The notes beneath the pieces are model-generated. The model ran no database searches. It saw only the letters and a program-made list of their open reading frames with translations, and was not told where the DNA came from. Shown here in pieces: positions 22,027-31,915 of a DNA stretch of 64,000 nt. The first letter of the stretch is position 1. Every line of letters begins with the position of its first letter. The stretch covers positions 33,138,001 through 33,202,000 of the forward strand of contig CM060070.1 of assembly GCA_030533445.1 (NCBI GenBank), read 5' to 3'. Position numbers and translations under genes: made by a program. This stretch comes from Cyprinodon diabolis. Lineage: Eukaryota; Chordata; Actinopteri; Cyprinodontiformes; Cyprinodontidae.

Positions 22027-24719
22027 ATGCCTCAAGTCGTAAAATTAAATTTTGTTTCATGGAACTGTCGGGGTCTTCAACGTCTCCAAAAAATCAAGAA
22101 AGTAATGAATAGATTGAAAGAAATGGACTCTAAAAAAGTGTTTCTTCAGGAAACACACCTTCTTGATGAGAATAATTTAAAGGTGAAGAGGAGGTGGAGG
22201 GGCAATATATATACGGCACCATTCACATCTCACTCCAGAGGAGTTATGACCCTAATACATGAATCTGTGCCACTGCAAATTAAAAACATTATTAAAGATA
22301 AAAGAGGAAGGTATTTAATACTCCAAGGCTCCTTAATGTCAGAAAATCTCATTTTAACTAATATATATGGACCCAATATAGATGACAGTAATTTTTACAA
22401 CGATCTATCTCTTACTCTTTCAGCGCTTAAAGGATTACACATAATGGGGGGAGACTTCAACTGTACACTAAATCCAAACTTGGACAGATCAACTGGATTA
22501 GATCAGTCACATGTTAATTGTAGAGCTGCAATTCATAGAATGATGAAGGAGCTGAAACTGTTAGATCTTTGGAGAGAGAAAAACCCAGCTAATAAAACAT
22601 ACTCCTGTTATTCAAGTACTTTCAAAACTCACTCTAGAATAGATTATTTCTTAATTTCTACAGAGTTGCTGTTTAGAATTCTAGATTGTCTCTACGATAA
22701 AATTGTAATTTCAGATCATGCTCCATGCAGTCTAATCTATAAAGATGATAAATTAAAGAGAGACACTCAGAGATGGCAATTTCAACATAAATGGTTACAA
22801 GACAAAAATTTTGTGGATTATCTAGAAAAACAGATCGATGAATTTTTCCGAACTAATACTACAGAAACAACAGTGTGTATAAAATGGGAAGCGTTTAAGG
22901 CCTTCCTTAGAGGACAAATTATCAGTTATACGGGGTCTAAAACAAAACAAACTGAAGGATATAGAATACAATTGGAAAATAAAATAAAGGTAATTCAAGC
23001 TAAAGTAAACAAAGAAAATGACCCACAACTAGAAAAGGAATTATTGATTTTGAGAGCAGAATACGACAAGTATTCAGCCTCTAGAGCAGCAGCAAGTCTT
23101 CTACGACTCAGACAAACATTTTCTGAACAGGGTAACAAAGCAGGCAAATTACTGGCATGGCAAATAAAACAGTTGGAAACAAAACAACCGATAACATCTA
23201 TTATATCAAATGATCTAATCTTACAGGATCCCCAAGAAATTAATGTAGCTTTTAAGAACTATTATGATGAATTGTATAAAACACAAATAAACATAAAATT
23301 AGAAAACATAAATAAATTTTTAGAAAACTTAAATATACCCAAATTCTCCAACGAAGATAAGGACCACTTAAATCAAGAAATTACAACAGAAGAAATTGGA
23401 CAAGCCATTGACAAAATGAAATTAGGGAAAAGAGCAGGTCCAGACGGTATCCCAGTAGATATATATAAGACTTTCAAAAACAAGCTTTTGTCCCCATTGT
23501 TAGATATGTTTAAAGAAATCTTCCATTCAAACTATTTCCCCCGTCAATAAATGCCGCCATGATAATCCTATTGCCAAAGCCAGGTAGAGCTCCAAATAAA
23601 TGTGAGAATTTCAGGCCGATTAGTTTATTGAATTCAGACTTAAAGCTACAGTGTGTAATAATTACAGGGATATACAGTCAGAAATGTAATATATTATACA
23701 TAACTATGTTATTTATCATCATCTACGAGCTCAGCCTCTTCATCTTAATATTTGCGTTGCCTTAGAATTCATTATTTATAATTAGCCTACATAGGAGCGG
23801 GTCTGGCGGCCATGGAGGCAGACATCTTTGCGCTACGGCAGCGCAGAGCCAACAAACTAGCTATTGCGAGATCGCCCATTACGCTCGAAAGTAACTACGG
23901 CAAGTTGAGAGAGATGAACTGAGACGGTACTGAACAATAGATGGCAGTATTCAAATTATCTATGTAAACAAACCTCATCACTTGAGAAGGTAGGTGATGC
24001 AGACGTCGTGGAAGACATTTTGTCCCGTAACGCTCGCCGTACTGTTGGGGGGGAGAAGCGGTGGGGGGGAGATGTTCATGTTGCTGCGGCCTGCAGTCTG
24101 GACGTTAGATGTCGCTAAACATTACACACTGTAGCTTTAAAGATAATCTCAAAGTTGTTAGCACAACGATTACAAAAAGTTCTACCAAAGACAATTGATC
24201 GAGATCAAAATGGATTTATTTTGGGTAGGCAAGGCTTTCATAATGTGAGGCGAGTACTATATATAAAATAAAGGTACATCAGACTCTGGTCTCTTATTGT
24301 TCTATAGGGTTCACTGGGAATATCTCTTCCAAGTTATGGAAAAATTTAATTGTGGAAACAACTTTGTAAAATGGGTCAAAATATTATACAAACAGAAACA
24401 TATCTAAACCAATAAAGATTAATAGAGGCTGCAGACAGGGCTGCCCATTGTCACCTTTATTATTCACTTTGGCAATAGAACCATATTGCTATAGCCATTC
24501 GCTCACACCCTCACTTCACTGGAATAACTGTTGGATCTATAGAGCATAGGATCTCCTTGTTCGCAGATGATGTTATGTTGTTCATATCAAAATTAAATCA
24601 ATCAATACAAATTATCATGGAAATAATTAAATCATTTAGTGAGATTTTTGGATACAAAATAAATAAAAACAAATCTTCTATTCTTTTAATGAATGTCAAT
24701 GAAAGAACCAAACATTAAC
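22027..24719 (+). pseudogene. L1 ORF2 (endonuclease and RT), disrupted
   Basis: From ATG 22027 the first 507 residues are open and carry an apparently complete APE-type endonuclease: WNCRG at 12-16 (Asn13), QETH at 41-44 (Glu42), NIYGPN at 112-117, GGDFN at 141-145, SRIDYF near 203-208 and SDHAP at 229-233. RT begins near residue 470 with RAGPDGIP. A one-base loss in a C-run near 23540 causes a stop at 23548. The next frame restarts from 23559 with [14 protein letters not shown] and is cut by the MITE. RT resumes at 24141 ([10 protein letters not shown]), with [13 protein letters not shown] near 24427-24465 and the FADD box near 24560-24580, again with shifts. The Cys-rich C-terminus is missing. 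The protein would nick DNA and reverse transcribe element RNA; this copy cannot. Confidence 0.9.
23644..24136. mobile_element. piggyBac-like MITE with TTAA TSD, inside L1 RT
   Basis: TTAA at 23640-23643 and 24137-24140 flanks a 493-bp insert with perfect 16-bp inverted ends: AGCTACAGTGTGTAAT on the left and its reverse complement on the right. Removing the insert plus one TTAA rejoins the L1 RT frame (LNSDLK to IISKLL). TTAA duplication with seamless ends is diagnostic of piggyBac-type transposition. There is no transposase inside. Confidence 0.92.
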
Positions 24720-25095
24720 AGCATCGCCAAGAAAGACAATCAGAGGACACAACAGATTAGTGATGCAGTCTGCTGCCAACATTCAACCCGTTCCAGTTTG
24801 CCTACCGACGGAACCGCTCCACTGAGGGCGCCGTCTTTGCTGCTCTCCAGCTGAGCCTTGCACACCTGGAGGATAAGAACACCCAGTCCGGGTCGGACAG
24901 AACACCTCTGATGTCATCACCCTAAGCACAGGCTCCCCTCAAGCCTGTGTCCCCAGGTTCACCACCAATCACATCTTCAAATTTGCAGACGACACTACAG
25001 CGGTGGGCCTCATCAGATACGACAACGACCAGGACTACAGAGAGGAGGTGGAGCAGCTGGTGGACTGGTGCAAACATAACAGCCTGATCCTGAAC
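24720..25095 (+). mobile_element. Rex1/CR1-type LINE RT fragment
   Basis: The forward-strand translation shows FQFAYRRNRSTEGAVFAALQ near 24788-24850 and an IFKFADDTT-like active-site block near 24973-25000, followed by a helical EEVEQLVDWC region. An internal deletion removes RT between these blocks, and the frame shifts. It abuts the truncated L1 on the left and the truncated Gmr1-like Gypsy on the right, with no tail or target duplication. It therefore looks like recombination debris rather than a clean insertion. Confidence 0.8.
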
Positions 25096-25099
25096 CCAA

Positions 25100-25896
25100 C
25101 TATGGCTATAAACAACCACATCATCCAAGTAGACTGCGCAACCCCTCAAACCGCTAACAACTTTGTTCATTAGACGTTGAAATGTTGCAGGTGCATTTCG
25201 TAAACCAAAACCCATCACTGTATAGGAAAACAAGCCTGATGGAGTAATGAATGCTGAGATTTCCTGAGCTCTTGGAGTTAAAGCAACCTGCCAATAACCC
25301 TTGAGAAGGTCAAATTTACTCACAAACCGGGCGCTTCCCACTTGGTCCACAGTCTTCAACCCTGGGCAATGGGAAAGAGTCTGGTTTGGTAACTGGGTTT
25401 ACACATTCGAGGAGACTTATCAGCATTCTGCACAATCAAACATAGAGATGCCCAACTGGAGGAAGAAGGAACAGCCAAATTATTGTCAAGCATGTACTTA
25501 ACTTCCTTATCAATGACCTTCCGCTTTTCCTCTGAGACTCGGAAAAACCTCTGGCGAATGGGCTTGGCATCACCCACGTCAATGTTGTGTTCTATTAAAT
25601 TTGTCCTTGAAGGGGTGTCTCCAAACAAACAAGGGTACTCCCTATTTAGAGCAGACACTTGAAAGGCTTGATCGTTTGGCAAATGGGAAAGTTACATGAT
25701 CGTTTGGCAAATGGGAAAATTGCAAATCTAATTTTTGTAATGATTCGGAATTCTTAAATCTACCACAAAGAATAGCTTCGTCTGGCATTACACCTTCCTC
25801 CCCCCCATGAAGAGCTGGCTGCTTGATGTCACAGGCAGTCAGAACTGTATCTAGGAACCGGAGCCTCAGTCGCACATTGCAAAGACTCACGGACAA
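25100..25896 (-). pseudogene. Gypsy reverse transcriptase (broken), downstream of integrase
   Basis: The minus-strand text starts with a linker after the integrase, then an NLIEHNIDVGDAKPIRQRFF block (the PIRQ-type RT entrance) and VKYMLDNNLAVPSSSSWAS. A frameshift and a deletion around 25355-25440 follow. RT continues with SKFDLLKGYWQV, FGLRNAPATFQRLM and the catalytic YLDD at about 25130. The Asp pair and the FDLLKGYWQV block are preserved, but the reading frame is not. The 3' end runs into antisense LINE sequence at about 25096, so fingers and palm survive in part while connection and RNase H are lost. Confidence 0.85.
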
Positions 25897-26960
25897 AGTA
25901 GGGTTTTAGAAGGTTAATGTGGCAAAGCTGCTGACTTTTCCTTCGATCTGGAGTAGAAATTAAATAGTTAAGTTCAGAAAGCTGCTTGATTACAGTGTAA
26001 GGACCATAAAACTTCGCTTGAAATGGAGAACCAACAATAGGTAGCAACCCTAAAACCTGATCTCCCCCACTAAACTGACGCTTTTCTGAATGACGATCAT
26101 AATGTGACTTAATTTTCCCTTGTGCTTTAGCCAAATTTTCTTTTGCCAATTGTCCAGCTGTGTAAAGACGATGTCTGAAACCATTAACATAATCCAACAA
26201 GTTTATGGGAGGTTTCTCGGTGGCCCAACTATCATGAAGTACTGCTAACGGACCACGGACTTTATGGCCAAAGACTAGGTCGTTGGGACTAAACTCGGTG
26301 CTTTCCTGGAAAACTTCTCTGGCTGCTAACAGTAAAAACGGTAACCCCTCTTCCCAATCTTTACTAAACTCTATACAATAGGACCGTAAAAGCGATTTTA
26401 GAGTTTGGTGGAACCTCTCCAGTGCACCCTGGCTCTGTGCATGGTACGCTGAAGCCCGATTGTGCCTAATGTTGAGCTGATCCAAGACCTGGGCAAAGAG
26501 GTGAGACGAAAAAATTGATCCCTGATCACTCTGAATGATCTTTGGTATTCCAAAAATGCCAATAAATTGAGACAATGCCTTGACAATAGATTTGGCAGTA
26601 ATATTGGGAAGTGCATAAGCAGCTGGATAGCGAGTAACCAAACACATTACAGTAAGCAAGTATTGAGATCCTGATTTAGATTTTGGCAAAGGCCCCACAC
26701 AGTCAATTATTAAATGTTCAAATGGATTCTCAACAGGTGGTATTGGACGAAGCGGTGCTGGTTTTATCAACTGATTAGGTTTATCAGTAATTTGGCATGT
26801 ATGACAGGTCTTATTTTAAGCTGCAACATCATGTTTAAGACGAGGCCAAAATAAATAACGGAGGATATGATTGTAGGTCTTCCTAACTCCTAAATGACCT
26901 GTCTGATCATGAGAGATAGACAAAACCTTTTGCCTGAATTTAACCGGAACAACAATTTGG
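25829..26960 (-). pseudogene. Gypsy integrase (HHCC, DD35E core, GPY module)
   Basis: The N-terminal zinc region lies at about 26960-26770 on the minus strand (TGHLGVRKTYNHILRYLFWP, then a stop codon, then CHTCQ). The open frame 26770-25829 holds the catalytic core with Asp23, Asp82 (SDQG) and Glu118 (GALERFHQ). The 35 residues between the last two give DD35E. A GPY-type module starts at residues 256-258 (FYGPYTVIK) and ends with INLLKPYF. Integrase inserts the cDNA into host DNA. All three catalytic residues remain, but the in-frame stop in the zinc region disables the copy. Confidence 0.88.
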
Positions 26961-27004
26961 AAAATTGGATTTCCCAGGATGTCACTGGCCTGGGGAAGCC
27001 ATTT

Positions 27005-28771
27005 TCAAACGAGTACCTCATCTTGTAGAAAATACCCAGATGCCGAACTTTGAATCTCCAAAACAGGCTTCACTTGTTCAAAATGATCACTCAACGAACC
27101 ATCTGCTTTTTGTTCAGACACAAGTTCCTGCTGAGAGATTGAAAATAAGTTAGGTAAAACAAGTTTGAAGTCACAACTATTAACTCCAGGTTTGATAGAC
27201 TTAGTCTTGGTCATGGCCCTGGTGACCACACAAGCTGTGAACACTTCTGGAAAGTGCTGCTCACAGTCGTCTGGTTCCTTCAGAGCTGAGATTTTAACAG
27301 GAGAACCAGTAGCCCAAACCTGATCCCAAGCCAAGTAATTCCCTAAGATAACATCTAGAGGAAGTGCTGGTCTAACAGCAATATGGACATCTCCTTCGAC
27401 AAGACCACAAGAGAGAACAATCTTATGCAAAGAAGCACTAAGTGGAACTAAACTAACACCTCGAACTATAACACATTCACCATCATCAGTTTCCTTGGAA
27501 AACGGCAATACTGAAGCCCTGATAAATGAATCTGTTGCCCCTGTATCCCTCAAGATTTTCACAGGCACTTTCCTGCTATCTCCACTAAGGGACACAAAAC
27601 CATCGGAAACAAAAGCTTTAAATCCATAGTAGCCTTTAACCTTCTCACTGGAAACTGAAGAGGTCTTGGCTTGTGCTGTCAGAACTGCAGGTTTAACACT
27701 TCTGCCACTAAAATGACCACCCTTAGATTTCAACACAGGACATTCAGACTTCCAATGCCCTCTCTCACGGCGGTAGTTACAGAACTGTTCAGAACTCTGA
27801 GACTTTAACAAACTATTTGGCTTAGAACCCTCAAACCTCTGAAATCTGGCGGAGTTGCTAACAGGTCTGGGTGGAACAAAATCAGAACTTCTCCTAGGTT
27901 TAACTTTATGAGACAAGAAATACTGATCTGCTGTCTTTAGGCCACGTTCAACTATGTGAGTAGCAACTTCTGGTGGGACACAATCCATGAACTGCTCAAG
28001 AACAATCAAATCGCAAAGTTCCTCATAAGTCGAAACATCCAAAGCCAAACACCATCGCTGAAAATGCCTGGTCAAATCTCTGGCAAATTCAACATTTGAC
28101 TGGTTTTCAGCCTTCGTCCATGACCTAAAACGTTGTCTATAGGCCTCAGGAACCAATTCACAGGCCTTTAGTACAGCCTCTTTGACAATCCTGTAACTTT
28201 TACTGTCACGTCCGCTAAGAGCTGAATATGCTGCCTGAGCCTTCCCTGTAAAGACCGACTGCAACATCACAACCCTCTCTGAATCTGGCCAATTTCTTGA
28301 GTTCGCAATCCTCTCAAAAAGTGAAAAAAATGTGTCCGGGTCACCTTCATCAAATTTCGGAACAAGTCTCAAATTGGACACCACATCAAACTCTCTTCTT
28401 GAAACATTAGAAGCTAAGAACTTATCCCTTTCCAACAAAATTCTCTCCCTTTCCATCTTCAACAAAAGTAATCTCTCTGTCTGTTCAAAAGTTAACTTAG
28501 TACTTTTCTCATTCAAATGAACAGAACCAATATTCTTCCCTAGCAAAATCCCATTATGGACCAAAACAGACCTCAAACAAAACTTAATCTCATCTTTTAA
28601 TTTCCTATCCCCAATTTCAACCCCACAGTGCTCCACTAACTGCAAAAGTTGATCTTTTGTACAGCTATTCAGACGCTCCTCTGATGGTGACTGGTTGAAA
28701 AACTCAATGGAAGCCATTTTACCTAGAAAAATTAAGCACGAGGAAATGAGGCAGTCCCACTCTCTACCCAT
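27005..28771 (-). CDS. Gmr1-like gag-protease polyprotein with SCAN-like capsid
   Basis: The frame is open for 588 residues. Met19 (ATG at 28717, start MASIEFFNQ) is a likelier start than Met1. Residues about 95-130 are a basic helical stretch. About 195-285 resemble a SCAN domain (YRQRFRSW, then EELCDLIVLEQFM and PPEVATHIVERG), a capsid C-terminal fold. A zinc knuckle at 331-344 has Cys331, His339 and Cys344, but Arg334 replaces the second Cys of CX2CX4HX4C. An aspartic protease follows with DTGATDSF at 409-416. Gag packages RNA and protease matures it. The degraded knuckle suggests this copy could not package RNA well. Confidence 0.87.
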   Translation of the reverse strand: MGREWDCLISSCLIFLGKMASIEFFNQSPSEERLNSCTKDQLLQLVEHCGVEIGDRKLKDEIKFCLRSVLVHNGILLGKNIGSVHLNEKSTKLTFEQTERLLLLKMERERILLERDKFLASNVSRREFDVVSNLRLVPKFDEGDPDTFFSLFERIANSRNWPDSERVVMLQSVFTGKAQAAYSALSGRDSKSYRIVKEAVLKACELVPEAYRQRFRSWTKAENQSNVEFARDLTRHFQRWCLALDVSTYEELCDLIVLEQFMDCVPPEVATHIVERGLKTADQYFLSHKVKPRRSSDFVPPRPVSNSARFQRFEGSKPNSLLKSQSSEQFCNYRRERGHWKSECPVLKSKGGHFSGRSVKPAVLTAQAKTSSVSSEKVKGYYGFKAFVSDGFVSLSGDSRKVPVKILRDTGATDSFIRASVLPFSKETDDGECVIVRGVSLVPLSASLHKIVLSCGLVEGDVHIAVRPALPLDVILGNYLAWDQVWATGSPVKISALKEPDDCEQHFPEVFTACVVTRAMTKTKSIKPGVNSCDFKLVLPNLFSISQQELVSEQKADGSLSDHFEQVKPVLEIQSSASGYFLQDEVLV

Positions 28772-29324
28772 CCAAAAATCTGGCTAACTGGACCCTGGTC
28801 TTCAGGAAGCCTGGCGGTGGGTTTTTATGTGCCAGAGGCAGCTTGTCTGCCCCGTGGAAATTACTGACACCATGGCGCACTCCCGAGCCGATGAAAGGGC
28901 TAGGGGAAAAAATAATGCTGAAACCCGCACGTACTTCCACACTAACGCTCTAAAGCAAAACAAAAAATCTGCAAATCCCATAGGGGGAAATGCTCCTGAG
29001 GCCTACAAAAGAATAGCCCAAATCCAAACAAAGGTGCTGCAAAAAAAAAAAAAAAAATCTATTCAAAACTCAAATAGGCTTCAAAAATCAAAAATGAGGT
29101 CTGCACAAAACTCTGCTCAAACCCATGGCACCCCAGCTCCAAAACCAAAGACCAAAAGTTGAACCCCCCCCCCAAAAATGCTAAATGCTAGGCAAAACTG
29201 ACCAAATACTAACCTAACATGTGTGATCTCCCCAAAAAAACTAACTACTTTTAACTTGATTTTGTGAATTATGACAAAAAGTAGAAAAAAATGTCCAAAC
29301 TCAACAAAAAATCCAGGTTTTTGT
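28772..29324 (-). other. Gypsy 5' leader between PBS and gag
   Basis: Untranslated leader of the retrotransposon, with A-runs (29041-29057) and C-runs (29165-29173). No frame here shows domains. Confidence 0.6.
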
Positions 29325-29341
29325 CTCCAGTGCGAGCACCA
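29325..29341 (-). other. Primer binding site of the Gypsy element
   Basis: The minus strand reads TGGTGCTCGCACTGGAG, starting with the TGG that pairs with a tRNA CCA end, two bases after the LTR end. The tRNA cannot be named from sequence alone. Confidence 0.65.
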
Positions 29342-29343
29342 CA

Positions 29344-29694
29344 TGTTACTACCCTAGCTCAGGGGGTAGAAACAATGATGGGGAGACCACACAAAAGAAA
29401 AGGTTTAATTACTTATTAAAGTAAATAAACGTGTTAGTGTAGGTCAGTGGTGTATATAATGTTGGGGTGCATGAGGTGTGTGAAAGTGTACATGGATCAA
29501 ATTAAACTAAAACTGGAGCAGGAGACCAGAGGAATCCATAGAGCGCAGAGAGAGAGAGAGAGAGAGCCATGTGCTCTGGTCCAATTTATAGGAGGCCACT
29601 GCAGGTGTGATACTTTCAGGTACGCCGCCCACTTCCTGGAAGCACAAACCAGAGGAGTAGTCTCTCCACAATAAAGGCGGCCTTCGCCGTCACA
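29344..29694 (-). mobile_element. 5' LTR of the Gmr1-like element
   Basis: On the minus strand the LTR runs from TGTGACGGCGAAGG (29694 downward) to GGGTAGTAACA (ending 29344), with TG...CA ends. It includes a TATAAAT box at about 29590-29584. The CA end is anchored by the adjacent primer site; the TG end is inferred from the common TGTGACGG start and could be off. There is no second LTR with which to test it. A GA microsatellite lies at 29548-29566. Confidence 0.6.
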
Positions 29695-29789
29695 GTAGAT
29701 AATAAACAGCACTTTTATTCCTCTCAGCTGATTGTGTCATAATCATGGCACTGCTGTCTGGTCTCGATTACTCATTTCATACACCTGCT

Positions 29790-29830
29790 TAGCAGTGATG
29801 GGACTAACGGCGTTAGTCCCATCACTGCTA
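29790..29830. repeat. 41-bp perfect palindrome at the hAT left end
   Basis: Arms 29790-29809 and 29811-29830 are exact reverse complements around G29810. The palindrome includes the last bases of the target duplication and the element terminus, so the left terminal repeat of the hAT is itself doubled in inverted form. Confidence 0.9.
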
Positions 29831-30503
29831 AAGGCTAAAGGCATGCAACAGTTCTCCTGTGCTCGCGCCACAGGAGAACTATGGAGAGTGTGAACAATCA
29901 AATGACAGCCTATATGGAGAAAGGGAGAAATCTGGATGGATGGATGGATGGATGGATGGATGGATGGATACTCTGCCTTCTCAACCTACTGTATTTTTTA
30001 TTTTAAACATTATTTGATGGCCTTTGTGGCAGGGATGGAGATCCATATTTTATGTCACATACAGAGTATACATCTAGATAGATAGATGGATAGATAGATG
30101 TTGCAGTATCTATAACAACCCAAACACACAGGATTTCAGAATTAGACATCCCCAGTTATTAATTTCATATACTCACCAGATCTGAATGCCCTGTTAAAAA
30201 ACTTCACATGGCGTTCCCCCCTGATGTTATTTACGTTGAGTTGCAATAAATGCAAAACTCTCTGCAGGTTCTTGTCTTTGTCGTCCTCTCTATTCAGCTG
30301 GCTTTGGAAACACACCGCGAGAAGGTGGGGGCTGGGTGGTGAGGGTTATGGGGGCTTCTTGCAAAAGTAACGCAATAGTTACTTTTACTAGTAACTAGTT
30401 ACTTTTATTGTGGAGTAACTCAGTTAGTAACTCAGTTACTTTTTGGGAGAAGTAACTAGTAACTATAACTAATTACTTTTTCAAAGTAACGTGCCCAACA
30501 CTG
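29793..30503. mobile_element. hAT MITE with 8-bp TSD
   Basis: CTGCTTAG at 29785-29792 and 30504-30511 is an exact 8-bp duplication. The left end is CAGTGATGGGACTAACG and the right end, on the minus strand, is CAGTGTTGGGCACGTTAC. The right half (30360-30490) is full of GTAACT repeats typical of a very common fish hAT family. The interior includes a TGGA microsatellite (29932-29969) and a 12-bp-arm hairpin (29850-29880). There is no transposase. Confidence 0.9.
29932..29969. repeat. TGGA tetranucleotide microsatellite
   Basis: About nine uninterrupted TGGA units, followed at 30075-30100 by a shorter GATA-type tract. Confidence 0.95.
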
Positions 30504-30511
30504 CTGCTTAG

Positions 30512-31560
30512 CTCTGCCCAGTTCTCATTACCTGCTTATGTGATCCCCCTTCATTAATCTCTATTTAACCAGCCTTCACACCAGTCATCAGTGCCAGATT
30601 ATTTTGAGCTGTTGGTGGGACTCATTCTTAAACTTATTTTGTGTATTGTATCTGGAACTGTTACCCAACCTGGATTCTCCTGACAGATTGATCAATGTCA
30701 TGTCAATAACAAATTTAACAGTAGTACCTCTGATGGCTGCATAAGAGGTAGACAGGTACTATTACCAGAAACGTACGACTACTAGGCGAGTTTGATTACT
30801 AGAGGTACTACTGCTAGATGGGTACGATTACTACAGAGGGACTACTACTAGGCGAGTTTGATTACTAGAGTAGCAGTTTGTTTACTAGAGAGGTACTAGT
30901 GCTTGACGGGTACGATTAATAGAGAACTTCCACTGGTAGGGCCAGCAGCACAGTAAAGTTTCTTCCTTTCAGTTTTACACTTTTTCTTCTATGAAAAAAA
31001 AAACTAATTATTTTTACAGACAAATATTATTTTACCTATTGATGTACAAGGATGAACTTTGCATCTATTTTCATCTTTAAAGATGTGAAGACCAGAATTT
31101 GTAACCATATCCAAACATCTCTGCTCACCCACAACCATCCGCCTGCAGACTGAGGGCTTGGGAGGCTGAGAGTTCCTCTGTGGATGAGTTGAAAGGGTTT
31201 TTCTGTGGAGAGCAGAACATTGATGAGCTGAAGCCTATCTAGAGACTGAGAGGTGTCTGGTTCTCTGGCAGCAGGTTCTTATGCTGTTTGTCTTTGTGTC
31301 TCCAAACAGAAAGCTTAACTTGGATGGAAATGCTGCTGCCGACTCAGAAAGCTTGGAGCACCTTTAGTGGATGCTTGATATTGTATAAAAAAACCATAAA
31401 TACACTGCTTGTTTGCTAAAAGTGTGTTTCTTTTTTCTTTATACAAACTAAATGCATTAAAAACTAAGTGGACTGGTTTGCGGTCAGACTGTGTCTGACT
31501 ACCATGATGTTGAAGAGACGTGTCAGCCATGACAGCCCAGCATCCAGAGACCTGAGGTAT
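30512..31560. other. Unassigned DNA with a degenerate tandem repeat
   Basis: From about 30770 to 30930 a unit of about 64 bp recurs roughly twice (ACTACTAGGCGAGTTTGATT at both 30779 and 30842), with shorter GGGTACGATTA echoes. No coding support elsewhere. Confidence 0.5.
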
Positions 31561-31567
31561 TCAGGTT

Positions 31568-31915
31568 AGGTGGTGGTTCCCTGCATGAGAAGATCAAACT
31601 TTTCAGCCAGTCCAAGGTAGCTGGGGAGGAGGCTCTGGCTGACTATGTCCTTGATGGACTGGAGGAAGAGGTGGAGAAAGGGAAGTCTGAGAGTTTCTGC
31701 GGCTGGCCATACTGGAGGAGGCAGAAGGCGTCGAGTACGAGAAGAACATCAGTGACATGGTCTGGTCTTTAACTGGTTCTACAACCTTTTAAATCTGACC
31801 TCATGTCTAAGAAATACAGCAGACTCTGCACCAACAGATTGGATTTAGCTTTGGAAGATTTCTGTGTTTTCATGACATTTTTTTCTTTATGTTAAAAACT
31901 ATCAAATAAAATTGT
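31568..31915 (+). pseudogene. Decayed coding fragment with polyadenylation signal (unknown gene)
   Basis: From about 31568 the forward strand reads RLGGGSLHEKIKLFSQSK, then EEALADYVLDGLEEEVEKGK, with protein-like composition. A shift at about 31700 moves to a frame reading LRLAILEEAEGVEYEKN. Stops follow, and AATAAA lies near 31907. This looks like the 3' part of a gene or a retrocopied transcript. I do not recognise the family. There is no visible poly-A tail, which weakens the retrocopy reading. Confidence 0.35.

Larger units (their letters stand above)
20502..24719 (+). mobile_element. L1-type LINE, 5' nearly complete, 3' truncated
   Basis: The element has a short 5' UTR (20502-20633) containing ATGGCGGCC (20515-20523, YY1-like, as in the 5' ends of other L1s), then ORF1 and ORF2 on the same strand. 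ORF2 carries a frameshift near 23540 and is split by a piggyBac-like MITE at 23644-24136. It loses RT sequence near 24265-24310 and ends abruptly at about 24719 without a 3' UTR or poly-A. The order ORF1 (coiled coil, RRM), ORF2 (APE endonuclease, RT) is that of the L1 clade. It is not mobile in its present form. Confidence 0.9.
25096..29694 (-). mobile_element. Gmr1-like Ty3/Gypsy LTR retrotransposon, 3' truncated
   Basis: Reading on the minus strand: LTR (29694-29344), primer binding site, gag-protease (28771-27005), integrase (about 26960-25829), then reverse transcriptase (25896-25100). The element ends at a junction with a Rex1/CR1 fragment. RNase H and the second LTR are absent. Integrase before RT, with a SCAN-like gag, matches the Gmr1 lineage rather than ordinary Gypsy elements (RT before integrase). 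Multiple frameshifts and a stop in integrase make it inactive. Confidence 0.85.
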
